Below, one piece after another: positions 1 to 5,162 of a stretch of DNA of 9,671 nt (its first letter is position 1; every line of letters begins with the position of its first letter). The notes beneath the pieces were generated by a model. It was not told the DNA's origin. It did not search any database and was given only the letters and a program-made list of their open reading frames with translations. This DNA is from CAWACC01 sp964390695 (GTDB lineage: Bacteria; Chlamydiota; Chlamydiia; Chlamydiales; Parachlamydiaceae). The position numbers were made by a program, and so were the translations under genes. The stretch is from NCBI GenBank assembly GCA_964390695.1, contig CAYMKI010000126.1, positions 1 to 9,671 of the forward strand, read 5' to 3'.

Positions 1-800
1 GGCGTTGACTTGTTAGGAGGGATGGGCTGAGGTTTAGACGTTGATTTTTTAGTAGGGAGGGGCAGAGGTTTTTTAGAAGGAGGTGCAAGAGGAGACAAGC
101 TGGGAGGGGGAGGAGCCGAACTGGGAGGGGGAGAACTGGGAAGAGGAGGAGAACTGGGAGGGGGAGAACTGACAGGTATAGGAGTTAATTTTTTTAAAGG
201 TAGTTTTGGTGGATTTGGTGCTTTAGGTAGTGGTTTTGAAGTTTTTTTAGGACTAGTTGAACTGGGGGGGGGAGGAGCCAAACCGGAAGGACCCGGGGAG
301 GTAATCGCCCCCGTCAATTGCAGTGTACCGGTACCGTCAAGTCTATAATGTTTGAGATAGGCATCAATTTTCGTAGCCAAATTTTTGTATGAGGGGGAAG
401 GGGGTTGTTGCTCTAATATGTCTTTAAATTCCGTAAGTTTCTTACCTTTTTCTCCAAGAATTTGCGACGGAGAGGTACTGCCTAACGGGTTCACTAATCG
501 CACCTTGCCATTGCTTTTTTGCAATAGACTGGCTCCGGTGATATCAGAATGTAAATTTTGGGTTTCCTGGATGGCTTTATGCAGGTCGATCATGGAAGCG
601 ATTCTTTGATGGAATACATGATTCGTGTCTTTAATTTGTTGCAGGAGTTGATCGTTGGTAATACCTTGGCCAGCCTTGTACTGGAAGGTGTATTCAGTGA
701 CCTCATGCCCGGAGCGGATAGATACTTTGATTTCCTTGACATCGGCATTTTGCGGATTTGACGTCACCCTGGGATTTTCAAAAGTAGGATTAAGATTCAT
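1..800 (-). CDS. Proline-rich protein of unknown function, 3' end beyond window
   Basis: An uninterrupted reading frame starts at the ATG at 800-798 and stays open for 266 codons to the window edge, so the C terminus is missing. Residues 1-130 look like a soluble, mainly helical domain with ordinary composition; no signal peptide or membrane segment is visible. From about residue 131 the protein becomes rich in Pro, Ser and Lys, with PPPP runs near 176-179 and 230-233, repeated SSPPP units at 211-234 and basic KK pairs. Such tails occur in surface, secreted or scaffold proteins, and poly-Pro can bind SH3, WW or profilin-type partners; a role here is speculation. A run of nine C (coding strand) encodes part of the first PPPP stretch. 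The ribosome site is weak (GGTG about 8 bases upstream). The gene is divergent from the respiratory operon and probably unrelated to it. I do not recognise the family. Confidence 0.72.
   Translation of the reverse strand, partial: MNLNPTFENPRVTSNPQNADVKEIKVSIRSGHEVTEYTFQYKAGQGITNDQLLQQIKDTNHVFHQRIASMIDLHKAIQETQNLHSDITGASLLQKSNGKVRLVNPLGSTSPSQILGEKGKKLTEFKDILEQQPPSPSYKNLATKIDAYLKHYRLDGTGTLQLTGAITSPGPSGLAPPPPSSTSPKKTSKPLPKAPNPPKLPLKKLTPIPVSSPPPSSPPLPSSPPPSSAPPPPSLSPLAPPSKKPLPLPTKKSTSKPQPIPPNKST
99..170 (-). repeat. Imperfect 15-bp coding repeats (SSPPP units)
   Basis: On the plus strand, units close to CTGGGAGGGGGAGAA recur about four times in tandem, with small expansions. On the coding (minus) strand they give Ser-Ser followed by three to four Pro or Leu-Pro, residues 211-234 of the proline-rich protein. 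Unit length stays a multiple of three, so gain or loss of units would change tail length without breaking the frame. Confidence 0.7.
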
Positions 801-856
801 ATATACACCAAAATTATAAGTTAATAAGGTTTTTATTAAATAAATCTCTATTACAA

Positions 857-885
857 TTATAGAATTTAAATTATTAATTTGTTTA
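857..885 (-). promoter_or_regulatory. Possible sigma-70 promoter of the proline-rich gene
   Basis: On the minus strand a perfect TATAAT lies at 862-857. TAAACA at 885-880 (4 of 6 matches to TTGACA) sits 17 bases upstream of it. Transcription would start near 850, giving a leader of about 50 bases. TATAAT-like words are expected by chance in such AT-rich DNA, so this is only a candidate. Confidence 0.25.
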
Positions 886-995
886 TTTATTTTTGTTTTT
901 TTATATTTTTACTAATATAAACGTTGATAATAAAAATAATTATAATAATAAATGTGGTAACTATTCATCACTGTAAAAAGTGTATAACTAGTTGA

Positions 996-1027
996 ACCAC
1001 AGAGCTCACAGAGAACACAGAGAGGAT
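996..1027 (+). repeat. CACAGAG array with 9-bp period
   Basis: CACAGAG occurs three times, at 998-1004, 1007-1013 and 1016-1022, each separated by two variable bases, giving an exact 9-bp period. The array resembles the dispersed CACAGAG/CGCAGAG repeats found between genes in many environmental bacteria (from memory). A related array is at 9571-9603 in the same orientation. There are no spacers, so it is not a CRISPR. Confidence 0.6.
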
Positions 1028-1100
1028 CAAAACTAAAAGCAAATAATTTAATGCTGAATAGTGACAAAAAAACTGTAGGACAAAGCTTGTATCGGCAAAG

Positions 1101-1128
1101 ACAGGGGCGAGGAAACAGGGGCGAGGAA
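1101..1128 (+). repeat. Perfect 14-bp tandem duplication
   Basis: ACAGGGGCGAGGAA is present twice head to tail, at 1101-1114 and 1115-1128. It lies just upstream of the TATAAT at 1136-1141 and so could overlap promoter or regulator-binding DNA of the operon. No function can be read from the sequence. Confidence 0.75.
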
Positions 1129-1135
1129 ATAGAAT

Positions 1136-1177
1136 TATAATAGACTTTGACCGTTGCAGATCAGACGATGGTAAAAT
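1136..1177 (+). promoter_or_regulatory. Candidate promoter region of the respiratory operon
   Basis: A perfect TATAAT at 1136-1141 lacks a good -35; the best 18-base-spaced hexamer is GAAACA. Just downstream, TTGACC at 1147-1152 is a good -35 word, but its nearest -10 (TAAAAT, 1172-1177) is 19 bases away, which is long. Either would give a leader of roughly 90-120 bases before the GTG at 1269. I cannot choose between them. Confidence 0.2.
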
Positions 1178-1254
1178 TCACTCTGCTGTGATGTTTGTAA
1201 AATTTATAATTTAAAAAATAAGTCTGGATTTGGTAGAGTTTCGCTATGCCTGGG

Positions 1255-1262
1255 AAGGAGGA
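1255..1262 (+). promoter_or_regulatory. Strong ribosome binding site that decides the flavoprotein start
   Basis: AAGGAGGA is a near-perfect Shine-Dalgarno sequence placed about 7 bases before an in-frame GTG at 1269. The longer frame would start at TTG 1230, which has no comparable site upstream and would put the AAGGAGGA inside the coding region. This supports GTG 1269 as the real start. Confidence 0.75.
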
Positions 1263-1268
1263 GCTGAC

Positions 1269-3125
1269 GTGTCGGATTCGGAAGAAGAAGTAACTGCAGA
1301 GAGCTTACAGAAAATATATTCAGACATATACAATGTCGTCGTTCCCGATTTAGACTATTATCTGCGGCAGATCGACTGCCGTGATGGATGTCCTGTCAAT
1401 ACCGATCCGCGTGGTTACATGCTGGCGCTGCATTCGGGAAATCTGATGGAGGGGTATAGGATAGCCCGCGGTCCCAATCCGTTTGCATCTATCTGCGGGA
1501 TGATCTGTGGAGCACCTTGCGAGGCTTCCTGCCGGCGCGACCGGGTGGACAAAACCCTCACTATCCGCGCCCAGAAGAGGTATCTGGATGAGTGGTTCGG
1601 ATTGGATAAAGAAGCGCATATCAAATCCTTGGAGATGAGTTATGCCCGTGGTTCCACCCATCCGCAGCCGAATGGGTTGAAGGTGGCCTGCATAGGGGCC
1701 GGCGTAGCCTCACTGACCGCGGCGCATGATCTCTTGCGCTTGGGGTATGCCGTGGATGTGTACGAGATGATGCGCAAGCCTGGCGGAATGCTCACCTATG
1801 GCGTGCCCACCTATCGCCTCAAGAACACCCTCGTTTTCAATGAGATAGCCGCCATCGAGCATCTTGGAGCTAAAATTCACTACAACATGAAAATCGGCCG
1901 CGATATCACCCTGACGGAGCTGCAAAGCCGCTACGATGCGGTTTTTATCGGCATTGGCTTGTGGAAATCGCGCGATTTGCCCATTCCCGGAGCCGATGCT
2001 CCGGATGTGATCCGAGGCATTGAATATCTGCGTGTGCGCTGCATGGATGAGCAGTGGAAGATCGGGCAGAATGTCATCGTCATAGGAGGCGGAAACGTGG
2101 CCTTTGACGTGGCGCGCACCTCTGTGCGCAACAAAGCCAAAAAAGTCACTATGGTCTGTTTGGAAACGCGGGATGAGCAGACCGCCGACGAGTTTGAGAT
2201 CGAAGACGGCATGGAAGAGGGCATAGAGATCATCAACCGCTTGACGCCTTTGGCGGTCGAACGGGATGCGCAGGGCAACATTTGCGGCTTGAAGGTGCAG
2301 AAGATTTCTTCGCTCTTCGACTACAACGGCCGCTTTGCTCCGCAGCCTGTTCCCGGCAGCGAGTTTGTGATTCCCTGCGATACTTTGGCGCTGGCTATTG
2401 GGCAATCCATGGATGTGAGTGTTTTTAATGGCTGGGATAAAAAGGGCGAGTTGGCCGTAGACCGCGGACTGATCAAGACCGAGCGCGGCACAGGTCGGAC
2501 TTCCGTCAAGGGCATCTATGCTGGCGGCGACGCCGCCTTTGGACCGGCCTTGTTCATCACAGCTATCCGCCATGGTCAGGAGGCAGCGAGAGCTATTGAC
2601 AGCGATCTCAGGGGCACGCAGCCCTATCAGGAGTTTGTAGGCGAGTTTACAGAGCTATCGCCCTGGAGGGATAAGACCTATTTGCGCACCAAGTGGGCTT
2701 TGCCTAGCATGCAGCCGGCCGAAGCTCGGGTGCATAACCAGAATATGGTGGAAAACAACTATACCGATGAAGAGGCCCATCAGCAGTCAAATCGATGCCT
2801 GCAGTGTCATGTCAATCCGGTCTTCGATGGCAAGCTATGCATCAAGTGTAATGGATGCGTCGATGTCTGTCCCTGCAACTGTCTCAAGCAAGTGCCTGTG
2901 AGCAAGCTGAATTTGGACTATGGCACCGGAGATCTGCGCCGAGCTGTGGACAATTTTTACGGGGTGGACTCGGCCGAGATGCCGCAAGAAGAGCTGGCGG
3001 TGATGGGAACGGCCATGCTGAAAGACGAAGACCTCTGCATCCGTTGCGGCCTGTGTGCGGAAAAATGCCCCACGCAAGCTGTGACTATGGACGCCATGAA
3101 CTATTCGTTCCGTTGGATAGGATAA
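1269..3125 (+). CDS. GltD-like NAD(P)H/FAD oxidoreductase with C-terminal 2[4Fe-4S] ferredoxin domain
   Basis: This 618-residue protein (numbered from GTG 1269) is a GltD/NfnB-type flavoprotein without signal peptide, so cytoplasmic. Order: an N-terminal iron-sulfur domain with C37 and C41 (CRDGC) and C76, C80, C84, C88 spaced C-x3-C; an FAD-binding strand with GAGVAS at 143-148; an NAD(P) site with GGGNVA at 273-278; a second FAD contact, AGGDAAFGPA, at 428-437; and a C-terminal ferredoxin part with C524/C527/C530/C534 and C590/C593/C596/C600. The family moves electrons between NAD(P)H and iron-sulfur partners. Heading a cytochrome b/Rieske operon, it probably links NAD(P)H to the quinone side of the complex at the inner membrane face (inference). 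Odd points: the third Gly of the FAD GxGxxG motif is Ser148, and a CLQC pair (510-513) that normally sits near the GltD N terminus is at the C terminus. The next gene starts 3 bases after the stop. Confidence 0.9.
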   Translation: MSDSEEEVTAESLQKIYSDIYNVVVPDLDYYLRQIDCRDGCPVNTDPRGYMLALHSGNLMEGYRIARGPNPFASICGMICGAPCEASCRRDRVDKTLTIRAQKRYLDEWFGLDKEAHIKSLEMSYARGSTHPQPNGLKVACIGAGVASLTAAHDLLRLGYAVDVYEMMRKPGGMLTYGVPTYRLKNTLVFNEIAAIEHLGAKIHYNMKIGRDITLTELQSRYDAVFIGIGLWKSRDLPIPGADAPDVIRGIEYLRVRCMDEQWKIGQNVIVIGGGNVAFDVARTSVRNKAKKVTMVCLETRDEQTADEFEIEDGMEEGIEIINRLTPLAVERDAQGNICGLKVQKISSLFDYNGRFAPQPVPGSEFVIPCDTLALAIGQSMDVSVFNGWDKKGELAVDRGLIKTERGTGRTSVKGIYAGGDAAFGPALFITAIRHGQEAARAIDSDLRGTQPYQEFVGEFTELSPWRDKTYLRTKWALPSMQPAEARVHNQNMVENNYTDEEAHQQSNRCLQCHVNPVFDGKLCIKCNGCVDVCPCNCLKQVPVSKLNLDYGTGDLRRAVDNFYGVDSAEMPQEELAVMGTAMLKDEDLCIRCGLCAEKCPTQAVTMDAMNYSFRWIG

Positions 3126-3128
3126 AGT

Positions 3129-3263
3129 ATGCTGTGGCTGATTGTCAGTTCGGTGGCTTTGGCTTTGGCCGGGATGCTGGTCTTCACGTACTATTTTTAT
3201 AAGGGTCAATTTGATGATATGGAAGATACTAAATACCAAATGTTTCGCAACGAGGAAGAATAA
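3129..3263 (+). CDS. ccoS: CcoS-like small single-helix membrane protein
   Basis: A 44-residue protein: MLWLIVSSVALALAGMLVF forms one transmembrane helix, followed by YYFYKGQFDDMED and an acidic end (NEEE). The GQFDD-(L/M)-E element right after the helix is the hallmark of CcoS, the small cbb3 oxidase maturation protein, as are the length and acidic tail. CcoS is linked to cofactor insertion into cbb3 oxidase, and normally sits with ccoGHI rather than with bc genes. Here it is tightly packed: 3 bases after the flavoprotein stop and 2 bases before the Rieske start, with TAGGA at 3117-3121 as a possible ribosome site. It may have been recruited for assembly of this complex, or be a small structural subunit that only resembles CcoS. 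Identification rests on a short motif, so the family call is moderate while the coding call is strong. Confidence 0.68.
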   Translation: MLWLIVSSVALALAGMLVFTYYFYKGQFDDMEDTKYQMFRNEEE

Positions 3264-3265
3264 CA

Positions 3266-3781
3266 ATGCCTAAATACCGCAATTCCCTGAACATAGATCC
3301 CGATGAAAATGATCCCAGAATGTCTCGCAGGTCTTTCTTAGCTTTGATGGGCGTGGGAGCCTGCGTAGTCGGAGCCCTTGGCATGACCGGAGTGTCCTTT
3401 TTGGGGTTTCTCTATCCCAATGCCATGAAAATCGCTCCCTCCCTTTTCTCGATCGGACAGCCTGCAGAGCTGGCGGGGCGACCCGATGGCAAGATATTTA
3501 TGCCGCAGCAGAAGATTTTTGTCGAAATCCAATCGGGCAAGGTGCGTGTGCAGACAGCAGTATGCACGCATTTAGGCTGCACAGTGAATGCCGTTGAGAC
3601 GGGCTATGCCTGCCCTTGCCATGGCTCTACGTATGATCAGCATGGAAAAAATACCGGGGGGCCAGCACCCAAGCCGTTGGTGTATTTTCTGTGTTCGAAA
3701 GCTGCTTCCGGAGATATTATCGTAGATAAAAATAAGACCACGTTAGACTGGGAAGCCGCTTGGTTTCCCTTGATCGCATAG
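3266..3781 (+). CDS. Rieske [2Fe-2S] protein of a cytochrome bc/b6f-type complex
   Basis: This 171-residue protein carries a twin-arginine motif (SRRSFLA, 20-26) followed by a hydrophobic helix to about residue 50, typical of a Tat-exported, uncleaved, membrane-anchored Rieske subunit. The cluster motifs are CTHLGC at 100-105 and CPCHGS at 116-121: ligands C100, H102, C116 and H119, with C105-C118 as the usual disulfide. The Pro loop GPAP is at 132-135. Ser121 and Tyr123, whose hydroxyls raise the cluster potential in bc1 complexes, are both present. It accepts one electron from quinol at the outer (Qo) site of cytochrome b and passes it to a c-type heme, here most simply the seven-heme protein two genes on. 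GAGGAAG about 8 bases before the ATG serves as ribosome site and lies inside the end of the preceding gene. Cytochrome b follows after 13 bases. Confidence 0.95.
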   Translation: MPKYRNSLNIDPDENDPRMSRRSFLALMGVGACVVGALGMTGVSFLGFLYPNAMKIAPSLFSIGQPAELAGRPDGKIFMPQQKIFVEIQSGKVRVQTAVCTHLGCTVNAVETGYACPCHGSTYDQHGKNTGGPAPKPLVYFLCSKAASGDIIVDKNKTTLDWEAAWFPLIA

Positions 3782-3794
3782 CAAGGAGTATTGT

Positions 3795-5120
3795 ATGGCT
3801 GTATTTCCGGGAAAACCCAAAGAGACATGGCTGCAGCATCTGGCCCAGCTGCCCCATGATTTTGTCAAATCCATCTTTCGCCATGGCTATCCGAATAACG
3901 ACGTCGACCGCTCGGAGATTGTCTTCAAAAATTTCTTTCTGCATTTCCATCCGGTGAAATGCCATAAGCATTCCTTGGACCCCTTTTATACTTTGGGTCT
4001 AGGCGCCATCACCACCAGCTTGTTTTTGCTGCTGACCTTTACGGGTATTGTGCTGATGTTCTGGTACATACCCGCCGAAGACCGGGCATATGGCATCATG
4101 AAAGACCTGCAAGATACCGTGCCCTTTGGCATGATGTATAGAAATATGCACCGCTGGAGCGCTCAGCTGATGGTATTGTTTGTGTTCTTGCATATGTCGC
4201 GCGTATTTTATACGGGCTCATACAAGGGGACGCGCAAATTTAACTGGGTGATAGGGGTGATGCTGATGTTTCTGACCCTATTGCTATCGTTTACCGGCTA
4301 TCTGCTGCCCTGGGACCAGCTGGCCTTCTGGGCGATCACTGTGGGCACGAATATTGCCGGCTATGTGCCCAACCTTCCCGGATTCGAATATAACGTCAAT
4401 AGGGTTATGCTGCTGGCCTCTACGCAGGTAGGACAGGACGCTTTGATCCGTTTCTATGTGCTGCACGTGGCTTTTTTACCTTTACTTACAGGCACCCTGA
4501 TAGGCGTGCATTTTTGGAGGATACGCAAAGACGGGGGACTTTCCAGGCCGCCCGATAGGTTCCGTCCCGATCCCTATCGTGTGGTGCAAAGGTCCGACAC
4601 TAAAGAGTCGTTTGCTCCCGGAGTAAACCGCACTTATGGCCTGATGGAATTGGTCAGGGGTACATGTCCTACCGTAGACAAAGGCCCGTATAATTTTGTA
4701 TTCACCTGGCCGCATTTGCTGCGGGCGGAGTTGGTAGCCTTTATGCTGACCACTGTGCTGGTGCTGGGATTGTCATTGATCGATGCTCCGTTGGAAGAGC
4801 CGGCCAATCCGGCAAAGCCCACCAACCCATCCAAAGCACCCTGGTACTTCTTGGGCTTGCAGGAGATGGTTGCCTATAATGCCTTCTGGGGAGGAGTTGC
4901 GGTGCCAGTGGGCATGGTGGTAGGGCTGATGCTGGTGCCGTATTTGGACAGGAATCCCCACGGCTCGGGCTATTGGTTCCACCGCAGCAGGTATTTAGCC
5001 ATTTTCTTATATACCCTCTTTATGACCTCGCAAGGGATATTGATCATTATCGGCACGTTTTTCAGAGGGGCGAACTGGGGGTGGATTTGGCCTTGGACGG
5101 AGACCTATGCGCGGCATTAA
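3795..5120 (+). CDS. Cytochrome b (fused b6/subunit IV type) of a quinol-oxidising bc complex
   Basis: A 441-residue integral membrane protein with about seven helices (near 65-92, 119-138, 150-170, 222-242, 319-340, 361-384, 390-415), matching cytochrome b6 (four) plus subunit IV (three) joined in one chain. The b-heme ligands are H119/H133 (14 apart) and H224/H239 (15 apart); the 15 spacing is the b6f pattern, not that of bc1. PWDQLAFWA (172-180) is the conserved Qo-side helix. The PEWY motif is APWY at 348-351, so the catalytic Glu is replaced by Pro, as I recall for other cytochromes b of this branch, often menaquinol users. The Cys that binds the extra heme ci in b6f aligns with Thr66, so that heme is probably absent. 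A His/Cys-rich stretch, HFHPVKCHKH (50-59), precedes helix one on the inner side. AAGGAG at 3783-3788 sets the start. Confidence 0.95.
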   Translation: MAVFPGKPKETWLQHLAQLPHDFVKSIFRHGYPNNDVDRSEIVFKNFFLHFHPVKCHKHSLDPFYTLGLGAITTSLFLLLTFTGIVLMFWYIPAEDRAYGIMKDLQDTVPFGMMYRNMHRWSAQLMVLFVFLHMSRVFYTGSYKGTRKFNWVIGVMLMFLTLLLSFTGYLLPWDQLAFWAITVGTNIAGYVPNLPGFEYNVNRVMLLASTQVGQDALIRFYVLHVAFLPLLTGTLIGVHFWRIRKDGGLSRPPDRFRPDPYRVVQRSDTKESFAPGVNRTYGLMELVRGTCPTVDKGPYNFVFTWPHLLRAELVAFMLTTVLVLGLSLIDAPLEEPANPAKPTNPSKAPWYFLGLQEMVAYNAFWGGVAVPVGMVVGLMLVPYLDRNPHGSGYWFHRSRYLAIFLYTLFMTSQGILIIIGTFFRGANWGWIWPWTETYARH

Positions 5121-5162
5121 GAGGATATATTATCAATGACTCCTTTAAGGGGAATATAGTTT

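Larger units (their letters stand above)
801..1268. other. AT-rich divergent intergenic region
   Basis: This spacer separates two divergently read genes and must hold the promoters of both. The part from 821 to 960 is about 89% A/T by my count, far from the roughly balanced composition of the operon. It also contains a CACAGAG array (996-1027) and a 14-bp tandem duplication (1101-1128). An 8-bp inverted repeat, ACTATTCA at 960-967 and TGAATAGT at 1055-1062, brackets the CACAGAG array; in AT-rich DNA this could be chance. I see no convincing protein-coding frame, tRNA or riboswitch. Confidence 0.6.

Noticed and set aside
385..761. Two short plus-strand frames
   Set aside because: They lie opposite the longer proline-rich frame on the minus strand, which runs off the window edge and has coherent composition.
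996..1027. Regular repeats as a CRISPR array
   Set aside because: Units are 7 bp with 2-bp gaps and no spacers; no cas gene is present.
960..1062. 8-bp inverted repeats around the CACAGAG array as a miniature transposable element
   Set aside because: The inverted repeats are short, lie in AT-rich DNA where chance matches are common, and no target duplication is evident.
1710..2573. 287-residue minus-strand frame inside the flavoprotein gene
   Set aside because: It is antisense to a gene with clear domain motifs, and its own sequence shows no recognisable domain; a codon-bias shadow.
2796..2810. CLQCH in the flavoprotein looks like a heme c site
   Set aside because: The protein has no signal peptide and the motif lies beside ferredoxin cysteines; it fits the GltD-type RCLxC iron-sulfur element, not cytochrome c.
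5136..5159. Seven-codon frame between cytochrome b and the seven-heme gene
   Set aside because: No own ribosome site and no leader-like content; its second half is the Shine-Dalgarno region of the next gene.
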